A stretch of DNA of 64,000 nt. It comes from Styela clava. Taxonomy: Eukaryota; Chordata; Ascidiacea; Stolidobranchia; Styelidae. Positions 1 through 12,254 of the stretch are shown one piece after another. Position 1 is the stretch's first letter; every line of letters begins with the position of its first letter. Both the position numbers and the translations under genes were made by a program. Location of the stretch: assembly GCF_964204865.1 (NCBI RefSeq), contig NC_135255.1, positions 20,303,135 to 20,367,134 on the forward strand, in the 5' to 3' direction. The notes below the pieces were generated by a model. It did no database searches. It was not told the DNA's origin and saw only the letters and a list, made by a program, of their open reading frames with translations.

Positions 1-238
1 TCATAATGAAATAAAGTTTTGTTTACAAATCCATAGATGTTGCATACATGCTTATGGAGTAAGACTTGAAGCCATAGCTATATTTACAATTTCTGATCTT
101 CCGACATTTGAAATTGAATTGTTGGAATCGAAATTTTTAACTGAAACTGTAATAGTAGGCTTGCAAACTGGGTTTTAGCTTCTGCATTCCTGGGTTGAAG
201 CATGCTTCGTGTTAGTTTGTGTAAAACATGAAATTTTC

Positions 239-537
239 GACGCTCCAGAAATATGTGTACCAATATGGAGGTAATTAATTTTGTTGGCACTCCCGTAGTA
301 TGTGAACCAAGATGACGCACAACCTGATAACCCTAACCTGATACACATACTATGTTAAGGTTATGCGTCATCTTGGATCCATATACTACGGGAGCACCAT
401 TTTTCCCCCTACTTCACATCAAGTTGTGTAAAAGGGCTGAAACCTATGGGCAGCGGGTATATTCACTTGGCTAACACAGACAGTGTAATAGAACTAATAT
501 AAGAAAAATCGGAATAAAATTACTGTCTAACCTGGTA
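239..537. mobile_element. MITE of the GCTCCCGTAGTATGTG family (truncated outer copy)
   Basis: The left end reads GACGCTCCAGAAATATGTG. The interior (TATTCACTTGGCTAACACAG and onward) matches the reverse complement of the copy at 10038-10248, also the copies at 34923-35082 and, more weakly, 43438-43665. The right arm is missing after CCTGGTAC. It is interrupted by the inner copy at 286-398. Confidence 0.6.
286..398. mobile_element. MITE of the same family, nested palindrome
   Basis: The two arms GGCACTCCCGTAGTATGTG and its near reverse complement TATACTACGGGAGCACC flank two inward copies of the GATGACGCACAACCT / GGTTATGCGTCATC motif, giving a near-perfect hairpin. The flanks ATTTTGTT and ATTTTTCC could be a decayed 8-bp target duplication. 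Confidence 0.65.
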
Positions 538-822
538 CTAAATACTGCAACAAATTTTCTTTTCAATCCGAAGCCGATTTATGTTAGATTGACTACCATT
601 TGTTCCAGTAGTATAGGGGAAAAAAGCGAACATTGCAATTGCTGAAGGTTATCAGTCCTAATCTGCATTATTATCTTAAATAACTACGAACCAATTACGC
701 AAGGATAATTTATCAAAAATATGTAACTTAATAGGAATTTGAAAATGGAAATGGGCAAATCGAAGTTTAAATCCAAGATGTCTAATATTCCTATATAAAA
801 CATACAAATTACTTTCTTACAG

Positions 823-3800
823 TGCCAACAATAAGAAATGAAGTAGGAAATGTGTCTACAATCATCAATAATTTGACATGGACAAAGCCAACGTTCGATA
901 CAACCCAGACAGAGTCGTCAAAAGGTAAGAAGATATGATATGTTTACTCTAACAATTTTCATATTTATTTTTGTATTTATTCTAACCCAGAACATACCTT
1001 GAATTTCACTTCATACTATTACTCTAATCATTTGCCTAGCCCTAAAGTTTTATATCTATGCTAACCAAGAACATACCGTGAATCCCACTTCATATGCTCA
1101 CTCTAACTACTTGCCCCAAAGTTTCATATCTATTCCAACCCAGAATTACCCATAAAATTCCACTTCATATGCTTTTTCTAACAATTAGCTTTATGTTCTA
1201 TATTTATCCCAGTCCAGAACATAGAATGAATCCCACACCATATGCTTATTCTAACCATTTGCTTGAAGTTTTATATCTATCCTAACCCAGAACATACCAT
1301 GAATTCCCGTACATATGCTTACTATAAGTATTTGCGTATAGTTTTATATCTATCCTAACCAGGAACAAACCATGAATCCCACTCCTTATGCTCACTTTTA
1401 CCATTCGCATAAAATGTTACAACTGTCCTAGCCTGAACATGCCATAATACCCCCCTGATATACTGACCTCGATGCTCTTCACTTTAAGATTTATATCTAT
1501 TCTGAATCGGATACAATGGATTTCAATTAGTAGGCTAACTATTTGCTTAACGTATTGTCCATATTCTTATTTATATCCATGGTCTGTCCCAAAACATTCG
1601 ATTAGTCACTCTTGACAACCATTGTATAAATAAAATTTCCTGTTTAGGTGGTGGAGAAGTTGGGCGGTCTCAATACTCTGTTTTATTTGGTAGTTCTAAT
1701 ACGATACGTAAAACATGCATAAAATTTGCTTAGTTTTGAAAACTCAGAAACAAAATACTTAAAACTTAACCTCAGTGCACACAATTTTGTTTACACTTGC
1801 TTATAGCATCTGTCACACCCCGCCAGTCCACCTCTTAAATAAATGGGCGTTGAGAGAGAAAGTTGTTATCAAAAACTAATTCTGTTGTTGGGGATATTAA
1901 CTAACATTGTATTTCTTTAATACTTAATTATGAGCGATGTATCAATTGATCACCAGTAATGGTGATTGTTTCGGTAGTAAGATATAATAGCACGCAACCT
2001 GCATGTTGTTATTTGCTGCTGTAGACTCTCGTTCCATTATAATCATTAATATAGATGTTTATATCAACAGAAACAGTCAACACTAACACTGAAAGAATTT
2101 TGAGCACAAGCGGAATGAGTCAATCAACTCTGATAATTCTCCTCTCCATACCAGAATTTATCCTCGTTTCAATCATGGTCGTGGCTGGGATTGTATTCTA
2201 CAGAGAAAGACGGTGAGTATTAGGCAAACTAGAATACTAAATCCTAATCGTAAATCTCCATGGTCATATATTTATTCCATCGCCAACCGACAATAACAAA
2301 AAATATGAAACGATATGTGAATTCATAAATTTCATTAGAAACCAAAACTGGTTATCGAACCGGATAAGATATATCATACATTTTGCAATAATAATAGATC
2401 TTGTAGCCAGGTTGTGTGTTACGTTATCATTTTATCCGTGAATATTCTATTCTAATCATGTAAAGAGATCTCAGAAAAGTCACGTGTCATTCTCTATGAA
2501 ACATTGTTACGCAAAGAGGTGACTGTGTAGCCGAGTTATGTCTAAAATCAATCTTACACGTATTAGACGAGATACTACACCCATGAACAAAATTTACATA
2601 CTATATATTTTTACAGATCCCGACTCTCCGCTCAAACCAATACAGCACAGGGAACTGTTTCTAATTCGACTGAAATGAGGAACATCGATTCTGCGAGACA
2701 AAACGGAGGTTCAGGTAATATGATAGTGCGGTTCCATTACATTTGAATCCACGATAATTGCACCTGCATACTATTGCACTTATGGAAGTTTTTTTTTTTA
2801 CGGATATTTGAACCCATACTAACCCTAGCCCATGGGTTTTAGCACCCGCACATGGATTGAACCCGCGGATATACACATGGGTTCAAATGTACGTGGATTC
2901 AAATGTACGGTCACCTGATAATGCGTTCAAACACAAGTCTCCGATAATTACTAATATGCTTAAAAACTGTAGGTAAATATTCATTCGACTTCGACTGCAG
3001 ATTGAGGTCGGTCTCCGACTCCCTAAGTATAAACACTTGTTACCCTGACTCTGCTTTGTAAAAGAGTTCTACTTAGATTCTAAATTAAAACACTGGGGAA
3101 TTCTGATAACAAAAACTTTTGTGCACGCAATCCTCCTTTAATAGAATGATAAGAATGACTAGTAAACGCACTACTATTTGAGTTTTTAAAGAAAATTTTG
3201 TCTTATATTGTCAACATTAAAAGTATGATATCTGACTCCGACCTTGTCAGTTTGAAAATACGATTCCAGTGGAAACATGCCGAACTTCGACTCCATATCC
3301 ATTTAAAAAAAAAACTTCTCACCTCAAAAAGTTTTAAAAACTTATTGCGTGTTTATGATTACTTCCGTTTGAACATGGTTCGTGCTGTTTTTGACTTTTT
3401 CTTACTCAGACATCGATGAAACGACACATATCAGTGCTCAGTTCAGTAGTCACATATCAGATATTTTTAGTTTTACCAATGTCCAGCGTTTTCTAATTAA
3501 CCTAAGACTATTTGTCCTCAGAAACCAATCAAGCCATGTACAATACATGTAACTAGATGTTTGTGACGTAAATCACATCGAGTCTTCTGATTACGTACCA
3601 AGACAAACATTGTCTTGCAGGTGATAAATGATTTAATATTGAATAACGTTTCTGACACATTATGGTACTAAGTTAATACAGTAATATCCCAATACAAAGA
3701 CTAAGATTAACTATATATTCAGGTATTGATGGCTATGAAACATTTCAACCTGTGCCATCTGGTGGATATGAAGAGGTGCAACCAGCAACTGACGGCTACG

Positions 3801-3874
3801 AGAAAGTGCAAATAAGGGCAACAGCTCAGGAACAAGAGAGCGGATATAAAGCCACGTATGCGAATATTGCATAA
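823..3874 (+). CDS. Receptor A, 3' part: stalk, membrane span and class 1 (ITAM-like) tail
   Basis: Exons: 823-924 (stalk), 2071-2212 (transmembrane), 2617-2714 (juxtamembrane), 3723-3874 (tail and stop). Phases run 1, 1, 2, 1 as in the sister genes. The stalk exon has two N-glycosylation sequons (NVS, NLT) and is Thr-rich. The membrane exon reads LIILLSIPEFILVSIMVVAG, with an acidic Glu near its outer end, then YRERR as a stop-transfer signal. The tail has YETF (degenerate against YEEV elsewhere), YEEV, YEKV and a final YANI, which fits the Y-x-N Grb2-SH2 preference. The CUB and signal exons must lie upstream of the window; nothing like them is seen in 1-822. No defect is visible in the part present. 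The intron at 925-2070 carries a tandem repeat. Membrane receptor with tyrosine signalling is inferred from motifs. Confidence 0.72.
945..1455. repeat. Degenerate tandem repeat, ~72-75 bp unit, in an intron of receptor A
   Basis: About six to seven diverged copies of a unit containing TTTTATATCTATCCTAACCC, then AGAACATACCATGAATCCCAC and TCATATGCTCACTCTAACC. Single copies of a similar motif lie in intron 1 of E (about 37080-37180), F (about 42670-42730), G (about 48045-48110) and H (about 54830-54890), so the array looks like an expansion of a family-wide intron element. Confidence 0.65.
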
Positions 3875-5461
3875 TAGCCAGAAGACAAGCATTTGTGCAA
3901 CAATACCGTGAACGATTTTTCCGTATCGACCGACTTTCTACTACAAAGTTTATCTGTTACTCACTTATTTGTGGAATTCGCAACGACTTCATACGTATTA
4001 ATTTGTCGCCGTCAAAATATTTCCACTTTGAAATGTTTCAAGTTTCGTCTTTTAATGTCGTTTAAATGATTTCCCAGATTAATGCTTCCCTTTCCGGGGG
4101 CACGTGATCCTCCAAAGGGGCCGCAGGGCTGTTGCAGAGGACCATCATGCCAGGCGCAAAACTATTTTTACTTTTCCTTTTACAATAAAACCTCCCCGTT
4201 CTTCCTAGTTTCATTGCTTAAAATGACATTCAATTATTTGAATAATGTGTTCGAAGAAAAGTTCCATTGGTGTTGAAATGAAAAAACTATTCAAGTCTGT
4301 TCTATATTCTATCTATTTTACGCTCTAATTCAGTTGCTATTAAAGTTGCACGTGCTGATAGATTACGTGATAAGTGGAAATGAAAAACATTTTTTTCCCA
4401 TATTTTATCTATTTAATTATTATTACTGTTCACATTTATGCAATTTTATGGCAGCGTACTACGTAGCACGAGGTAGGTTCTTTCGAAAAGTTTTAAAGAA
4501 TCAAACTTTTTTTGTTAGAGTTTTCACTTCAGTCTTCATTGAAACTGAATTTTAAGTTGTTCCAAAGTCCAAATCCAGCTTATTACTGTTATCCTGTGCA
4601 AGGTTCCCTCTAAGCTGAGCAATTGCGCAGTGCCAACAGAACATTTGCGCAGTAAAATCTCATTCTCGCGCAGTTGCAACATTTACTTTTCAAAGCGTGG
4701 CTCATATTTCATATGTCATATATATTTATTAACGCTTAACTAGAATGCTCGTTCTATGTTTCACGCGTATTTTTGTGACCACTGGTCATTGTGATGTCGC
4801 ACACGTGTCTGTCACGCTCAAGTACGTTGCTTTTTGTATGCCGGTGGGCCAGTGCCGCATTTTGAAATTTTCATCCATCATACAGATGGAGATATGGAAG
4901 AGTTAGAATTATGATAGATTTCAAATGTTGCACAGCTGGTGCCCACTTTTTGTTACAGGAAATTTGTTAGTTGCGCGCTCGTAGCCGTACGGCTGGGCTA
5001 AACTAGTTGGAATTTGGAGGAAGGGCTGAGTTTGTTTAAGCGAGTGCTAGCGCCGTCGGCTCTTGAATCTCCCGATTGGAACACGAGAGACCATGAGGTT
5101 ATACTGAATGATACCGATGTTATATAATAAATATGTTTCGCCTGAAATTACTAGAAAGGTAAAATGTATTTTTCAGGAAGCATGACTAAAAAAAAAAAAT
5201 TGATTTTAAAAGTAGAATGGCTAATTGCAACAGTGGAGCGTTTGACACTAATTTGCAATCGTGATATCGGTATGCATAAGTTAAAAAAACTTCTAAACTT
5301 TCCGAAATTTATCGCTATTCCGCTTCAATGAATGTGATATTCTGCAAAGTTTGTCGGGAAGTGGCACCTAATAGTGATTTGGAAAAGGCATGGGTGGGAA
5401 TGGGAAGTTGACTATCTAAACCGCCATTAAAATCAGAAAAAAGCATATTGACGTACTAGAT

Positions 5462-6489
5462 CAGTGGTTCCCAACCGCCGGTGCCGATCCACGAAGCTTT
5501 TTTGCCGTTTAGCGAGAAATTTCGTTTTGTTGATTTTCTGCCGTCCCAATCGAAGCCGAAAATACGGATTTTCGTTGGTTTATTACGCATTTCTCTTCCG
5601 CCGTCATATTACTGTTTGGTGAGGGCGGTATTAGTCGCACGGCAACGTCTTGGCGCCGTGTAATCACACTTTTCGATTTTTCATTTATGATTCATCGCGA
5701 ATTCGATCCGTCAAATCTCGTAAGATTCGTAACCTGGAAATCAGTCTGCGTGCTTTTTCTGTTTTGCATGCTTTTCTTCATTAATATTACCATCCAAATA
5801 AAAGGTTTTGAATATTCCTTTTTTTAAACCAGAAAACAGTCAAGAACTGTATAATATTACAGAGTATGCCTTTGCATCCAGCAAAATATAGACTTGTTGC
5901 GACCCTGCAGGTGGTCATGAGACGCGCAATAAAAACATTGAGATATTTTCTAGATGAGCACAGCAGGATTTTGACCCCCTGGTGCCACGTTGATATGATG
6001 GCACACAACCTGAACATAGCATGTGTACCAGGTTCAGGGTTCAGGTTGTGCGCCATCTTGGTGCACATACTTCGGGAGCGTCGTTAAATGTGTGTATTTT
6101 TGGCATTCCGATAATAGGCTACTATTGTAACATAAAATTAGTCCAAAAAATCTTTCGTTATATTGCCATCACTAATGTCACAGAATAGTTTTATGGCTAG
6201 CTGGGGAAACTAGCGAAGTTGACTGATGTGCTTGGCAGTCTAAATTGTTATCTGGCTTTCTAACTTTTCGGTCGGAAATATATACTAACAATATTGGCAT
6301 TATAGAAAACTAAAAATCAAATGCGGATTTTTTTAGCCTAGAATGGCTATGCCTGATAACTATGTGATTGCACAATAAAAGTGTTTGTTTTGTATTGCAC
6401 TGTTTACCTATTCTTGGCACTATTGTGGCCCGCGAACAATGCAAAAACAATTTTGTGGCCAGCGAAGCCGACAACCTTGGACCACCCTG
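5462..6489. mobile_element. Possible non-autonomous hAT-like element
   Basis: The left end CAGTGGTTCCCAACCGCCGG is a typical hAT-type terminus. The right end, reverse complemented, starts CAGGGTGGTCCAAGGTTGTC, related but not identical. Flanking 8-mers (TACTAGAT / CTATAGGT) do not match well, so these ends may belong to different insertions. Confidence 0.35.
5980..6083. mobile_element. MITE of the GCTCCCGTAGTATGTG family, short palindromic copy
   Basis: GATGGCACACAACCTGAACA and its inverted partner TTCAGGTTGTGCGCCATCTT flank a short loop. The right end is ACATACTTCGGGAGCGTC. It is close to the copy at 54640-54748. Confidence 0.6.
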
Positions 6490-6725
6490 CTATAGGTCAT
6501 TGAAACCATAAGCAACGACTCATCTAGTTTGCGTTTAGAATGTGCGTTACTTATTAAAATACGAAGCCAACACATACGGGTTGCAGTAAGAAGTCTTTTT
6601 ACGAGGTCGATAGTTGAAATAGTGTGAATTCGTATATGGGGTCCTTGGTTAAGCTATTTGTATCTTCAAACACAAGGATCTGACAATCACCAGTGATATA
6701 TATATTATTACAGCGTGTGGAAAAG

Positions 6726-7905
6726 GAATGGTATTTTGGCAGAAAAAAGGCGACCTTTATGGTTTGCGAGTGAGTAAGTGAATGATATTTTGGCAAAACA
6801 TAGCCGACCTTTATGGGTTGCGAGTGAGTAAGTGAAGAATATTTTGGCAAAACATAGCCGACCTTTATGGGTTGCGAGTGAGTAAGTGAATAATATTTTG
6901 GCAAAACATAGCCGACCTTTATGGGTTGCGAGTGAGTAAGTGAAGGATATTTTGGCAAAACATAGCCGACCTTTATGGGTTGCGAGTGAGTAAGTGAATA
7001 ATATTTTGGCAAAACATAGCCGACCTTTATGGGTTGCGAGTGAGTAAGTGAAGGATATTTTAGCAAAACATAGCCGACCTTCATGGGTTGCGAGTGAGTA
7101 AGTGAAGGATATTTTGGCAAAATATAGCCGACCTTCATGGGTTGCGAGTGAGTAAGTGAAGGATATTTTGGCAAAATATAGCCGACCTTCATGGGTTGCG
7201 AGTGAGTAAGTGAAGGATATTTTGGCAAAATATAGCCGACCTTCATGGGTTGCGAGTGAGTAAGTGAAGGATATTTTGGCAAAATATAGCCGACCTTCAT
7301 GGGTTGCGAGTGAGTAAGTGAAGGATATTTTGGCAAAACATAGTCGACCTTCATGGGTTGCGAGTGAGTAAGTGAAGGATATTTTGGCAAAACATAGTCG
7401 ACCTTTATGGGTTGCGAGTGAGTAAGTGAAGGATATTTTGGCAAAACATAGCCGACCTTCATGGGTTGCGAGTGAGTAAGTGAAGGATATTTTGGCAAAA
7501 CATAGTCGACCTTCATGGGTTGCGAGTGAGTAAGTGAAGGATATTTTGGCAAAACATAGTCGACCTTCATGGGTTGCGAGTGAGTAAGTGAAGGATATTT
7601 TGGCAAAACATAGTCGACCTTTATGGGTTGCGAGTGAGTAAGTGAAGGATATTTTGGCAAAACATAGCCGACATTTATGGGTTGCGAGTGAGTGAGTGAA
7701 GGATATTTTGGCAAAACATAGCCGACCTTCATGGGTTGCGAGTGAGTAAGTGAAGGATATTTTGGCAAAACATAGCCGACATTTATTGGTTGCGAGTGAG
7801 TAAGTGAAGGATATTTTGGCAAAACATAGCCGACCTTCATGGGTTGCGAGTGAGTAAGTGAAGGATATTTTGGCAAAACATATTCGACCTTCATGAGTTG
7901 CGAGC
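6726..7905. repeat. Minisatellite, 22 copies of a 54-bp unit
   Basis: The unit runs GGATATTTTGGCAAAACATA, then GCCGACCTTCATGGGTTGCG and AGTGAGTAAGTGAA. Copies differ by few bases, mainly CATAGCC/TATAGCC/CATAGTC and CTTTATGG/CTTCATGG. Because 54 is a multiple of three, the minus strand stays open through the array (6599-7894, 431 codons, 18-residue repeats ending SLTHSQP). I see no signal peptide, domain or flanking gene structure, so I treat that frame as a by-product. The flanks and unit resemble block R (see 22490-23000), a single-copy intergenic segment that also contains GATATTTTGACAGAACATAG. Confidence 0.85.
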
Positions 7906-8464
7906 GGGTAAACGACGTCTATAGATCACGCGAGGTACTGATATAATACTTATATATGAGTAATCCCCGCTATTGCGTTCATGTTTGTTCTGTCACATCT
8001 ATAGGTTGCAATATATATATAACACTAAAGAGTCTAATGACTTTGTACTATTTATCTGTCAATATTTCAGAATGATCCACAGCGCGACTACAGTTGTGAT
8101 GTGATTCAGGGCGTTATTGAAATCTTGCGATAAGAAGGGAATTAGGTCTTCTTTATGTTATCATCAGTGTTTGTTTCATACGTTGGAGTTAGACGACCGC
8201 ATTAAATAGATAACGTGCACTGCAGCTGACGCCTAACCTTTTATTTGGCGTTTATAAAGTTATTCGTTATTTTCATGTACAGTTTGTCATGTTAGAGAAG
8301 CTAACGAGTGACGTCTCTTAATAAATATGGCGTTTAAGTTGTTCTTATCGTTGCTACATTCTTGTGTTGTTGTTGGGATATAAGCTCGGCGTATTTGACG
8401 AGACAAATAATTTAAAGCCGATAGGTATACAACTGGAGTAAAAAGTTTAATTAGGTCTCTATAT

Positions 8465-9708
8465 CGGGGCTTCCTAAACTTTTAAGCTCGCGACCTCTTC
8501 CAATATTGAAATTTCTGTGACCCCCGTCTAATCGGAATTGGTAAGCAGGCGCGCCACTTCTCTGATCCCATGTATTCTCTCGGAAACGTGGAATTTATGT
8601 TTTGCAGCAGTTTTTATAATAGCGTTTCGAATCAAAAGTCTAAAAACGTATATTAGATATAGTAGCGGAAGGTGGGGCACGTTGGGACATGGGGCACAGT
8701 GGAAAATCAGCTCTGACACTCATACTATATCCGCAATCCTGTCCGCGGTTCGATGTTTCAATCCGCCCTTCGGTGAGTTACAACGTCCCCGCGAACGGAC
8801 AACGGACGGGTAGAGCGGCGCAAGCTATGAGGTGAAATTGGTTTTGGAAGGTTGAAACTAAAATTTCACCAATCCATTTTTTTCTACTTTAGCATTTCCA
8901 ACATGCTAACCACCGTCTGATATTTTTCAGCTTTACTCCACTGTAAAATATTCATAACGTTGGCGAGTGGATGTGCCTTCCGAATTTCGCCGTGGGATGG
9001 TCTGAAAATATTTGTTTCCTATAGGAAACAATGGACCGGGTTTCAGTGGGACATGCCCCACAGGGCACAATTCGAGAGGGTTTGATACAATAAGTGCTTA
9101 GAGACCTAGAGATGCGTTGTATTTTGTGTAATAATATGGTTTCTTTCGACCCATGACCTAATATGGAATATATTCGAGAATCAATAATATTTCCAGATTT
9201 AGATTCGGGGAAGGAAATAATCAAATTTGTTTGCGAAATTTTTTGTCGAAATATCTATCTATATCAAAACTATTTCAGTTGAACATTGATTCTAAGAATA
9301 TTAAATCTTCAAAGTCTCCCTGTTCTTTAGACGATTATGCTGATTGATTGCTTATTTTTAAGGGCATACTTCGTTGAATTTTGACAGACTGACCCACTGT
9401 GGCCCAGGGTCTGTCCAAATGTGCCCCACAAGTGGGGTACAGTGGGACACTTGACAGACGTTTTTCAAAGCATTTTGGTAGTAATATGTGTGTCGCAAGG
9501 AGATTTCCTAATCGTTGAATAAAAGCTACATCTACCCCTCTATGCATTAGTCCCGCCAACTTAAGTGAATATGCAGAATCAACGGCTCAAAATATGCAAA
9601 AGAAAAAAAGTGTCCCAACCTTGCCCACTTTCCCCTACTGGTGTACACTTTGCGACCCTTCGTTGCGAGCCCACCTGCGGGGGCGAGACCCCAGTTTAAT
9701 GAGCCCTG
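8465..9708. mobile_element. hAT-type non-autonomous element, carrier of a nested element
   Basis: The left end is CGGGGCTTCCTAAACTTTTA. The right end, reverse complemented, is CAGGGCTCATTAAACTGGGG. The 8-bp flanks CTCTATAT (8457-8464) and CTCTATAC (9709-9716) match at 7 of 8 bases, as expected for a hAT target duplication. Most of the interior is the second element at 8660-9640; no transposase frame is present. Confidence 0.68.
8660..9640. mobile_element. Nested DNA-transposon-like element with ~30-bp inverted termini
   Basis: The left terminus TAGCGGAAGGTGGGGCACGT and the reverse-complemented right terminus TAGGGGAAAGTGGGCAAGGT, both followed by TGGGACA, form an imperfect inverted repeat. 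Internal GTGGGGTACAGTGGGACA-like motifs repeat the theme. It splits the element 8465-9708, so it is the younger insertion. No coding region is recognisable and no clear target duplication was identified. Confidence 0.6.
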
Positions 9709-10037
9709 CTCTATACAACGGCAGTATAGTTTTATATATTGTATTATAAAATTTTGAATTACGGTCATTCGCTGACAAAAATGTCGAGAACTAGCAAATG
9801 AGAACATATTGGTCTTTATTCCAAACATTTATGTCAACACATGAAAAAGAAAAAAAAATTCAATGTGGAAGTTTCTACCAGAACACGATTATTTTTACTT
9901 CTCTCAAGTTTTTTTTCTTGCTTTTTGTTTTATTTTCCTATTCTGTTGACATGAACAAAGTGACTCTCACTTTTGTGTTTATTTATTTTATTATTGCTCT
10001 CTCATTTAGTTATAATTGGACACTAAAAAAAAAAATT

Positions 10038-10248
10038 GGTACTCACGTATGGTGTGTACCAGGTTGGGGTTAGGGCATAATTTTATTCCGATTTTCCTTA
10101 TTTTAGTTCTATTACGAGTTCGGGGACTGTCTGTGTTAGCCAAGTTAGTGTACCCCCTTTCAGGTTTCAGTCCCTTTACACAAATTAATATGAGGTAGGC
10201 TCACAAAATCAGTTATCTCCATATTAGCACACATACTTATGGAGCGAC
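10038..10248. mobile_element. MITE of the GCTCCCGTAGTATGTG family
   Basis: The ends are GGTACTCACGTATGGTGTGT and ACACATACTTATGGAGCGAC. The interior is shared in reverse orientation with 239-537 and 34923-35082. Flanks AAAAAATT / AAAAATTT suggest a decayed 8-bp duplication. Confidence 0.6.
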
Positions 10249-12254
10249 AAAAATTTGGAATCCAAAATGGGAAATATTCAAAACAGTGTTCCCAGTGATA
10301 CAATTCAAATCAATATTGCCCGGGAACATTATTGTTTCTTCGTATAAATATAAATGTATGTTATATCAAACTATGCTTTGTTTTGAAATATGCCCATGCG
10401 TCCCAATGTGTGGGACACCTGAAAATGTGTGGGTCGCTTTTTTTCGAAAATAGTATAAAATTTATTGACTATATTCCTATTTTATATTGAACAGTTGCAT
10501 AAAATAATTTGTCGATCGATGTAAGAAATGTCATAGCGTGAAAACTGGCACTATTTATACTGCTATGCTCAAGTGAAGACACGGCACCATTTTAAAAAGC
10601 CATTAATTGCAAACAAGCGTAGTTTTCTCATTTGCGCAACTTTGAAAGAGTTCTTATGTTGAAATGATTGCATTGGATCAATAATTAATTTAGCGGCAAT
10701 AAAAGCACTACATTTCCTTTAGTATTTGAGCATGTTCTTGGGTCTGGAGTCTTATTTGAATCAAAACGAGTAAAAATCACGCAAAATATGTGCGTATGCA
10801 AATTTCATTTCACATAAGCCTGTCCCTGAAAAGCTTTCTCGATAGTTGACCTATATTTATCGAGCCCACCCACCTACCGGGTAGATGACAAAGCAAGACG
10901 CATGAATGTAATTAACATATAAATTCAAGCGTTTCGAATAATTTTTCAGTTTTACCGGCATCACAATATCTAGTAATCGTAATTCAATCTTGGTTGATTC
11001 TTTGGCGTACAAATGGCCGCAGTGAGATGTATTCTGATGGTGTTATTGGCAGGTAGGTGAATTGGTTATTCCAATGATGAATATATGTAGAAATATGTAA
11101 AATAAAATTATTCGAAAACTTCAGGCTCGATTGAGATTTCACACCGGATTTAAAGAAACGTATTAGCTTCAGATTCATACTTTGGATCTACAAAAATGGT
11201 CAGATAAGGACATACATTCCTGTGTAGAGCAGTGGTCGCGCCAAGGTTGTCAATGCAAGGGCAATCTAAGAGGAGGGGCAGAATCAGCTGTTCTTATGTA
11301 GCATTTGTTAAGCCATTAAAGCATAAATAGGGCTTGATTAGTTTGCGTCAAAATTTGTTACAAAATATAATATGAAGAGCACAACCACAGGGTTGTAGTA
11401 CCAAATCCATGTATATGAGGCCCAACACAAGGATGTCAGACAATGTTGAGGACATAGCGGACCTCAGCATGTCTCAGTTGTGCAAAAAGTCGCAGAACCG
11501 GGATCAATGGCGTCGATTTATGAAGAGTGTCACGGCTGGTCAGTAATGACTATGCTGTTTAAGAGAGTGATAAGGCCAATAGTTAATGTACTGTAGATTG
11601 GCATATGCGATTATCATCACATAAGAATCTTCTTGCAAATTACTAATGACGTCGAATGACAGAGCTTCGTGTTTCCTTGTTTATTGTAAAAACAGTGTGG
11701 AAAGCAAATGATATTTTGACAGAACATAGTCGACATTTTTAGCTTTGAGTTTGTCATAAGTTGCAATTGTGGGAAGCGTGTGGTGCACTTTGCGAACTCG
11801 AATCGGCATTCAGAGGCTAGTGTCTATGAGAGGCGTCGATGGTGAAATAAAGTTATTAAAGTAGTTGTAAACGTTACAGAATATTTACTTCATTAGGAGC
11901 TGAATATCAAATCGAGCTTGGGTAACAGTTTGAAGCTAGAAGCCTATATTCATTTTGGGCAGTGGTTTGATTCATTATTTTTTAGAACGAGTTCTGTTTT
12001 GTATAATAAAATATGACGTCATAAATCACATTTTTACATAAATACAAAATTGCGCTAAATACAAAATTGCGGTTGTATGCAAGCCTATTTGGAAATGAGT
12101 TGAATTAAAAAACAAGATCAAAGATGTAGCTGAACATCATAGTGCCTGAAGAGTGACGTGAGGGAGGCATCCGAACCTCCTGTACATCACGTCTAGTATA
12201 TAATATCGAATCCAATAAACCAAAGCAAATGATAATTTCACGCTTTTTCCTACA
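10249..12254. other. 5' flank of pseudogene B, including a copy of intergenic block R
   Basis: Mostly AT-rich sequence without a gene. From about 11340 to 11990 it carries a copy of block R: the markers CAGAGCTTCGTGTTTCCTTG and AGCAAATGATATTTTGACAG recur at 22490-23000, 51480-51960 and, partly, 59270-59700. The lone splice acceptor of B closes this stretch. Confidence 0.55.

Larger units (their letters stand above)
1..822. other. Intron or 5' flank of receptor A with nested MITEs
   Basis: No coding exon is recognisable before the splice acceptor at 821-822. The stretch is AT-rich. It contains a palindromic MITE-like element at 286-398 inserted inside a longer relative at 239-537 (listed separately). 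The rest shows nothing I can name. Confidence 0.5.
3875..6725. other. Intergenic, transposon fragments
   Basis: The 3' flank of receptor A, then a mosaic. CAAGGTTCCCTCTAAGCTG at about 4599 resembles a transposon terminus seen in many invertebrate genomes, but I find no matching right end. A possible hAT-like element spans 5462-6489 and a small MITE 5980-6083. Short open frames here show no recognisable domain. Confidence 0.45.

Noticed and set aside
4599..4700. Complete transposon starting CAAGGTTCCCTCTAAGCTG
   Set aside because: Only one terminus was found; no inverted partner or target duplication.
6599..7894. 431-residue repetitive protein on the minus strand
   Set aside because: It is a by-product of a 54-bp tandem repeat, a multiple of three. 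No domain, signal or gene context; kept only as a testable finding.
6726..7905. CRISPR-like array
   Set aside because: Repeats are directly adjacent with no unique spacers, and the setting is eukaryotic.
8538..8813. Short open frames within the nested transposons
   Set aside because: They lie inside non-autonomous elements and match no transposase motif.
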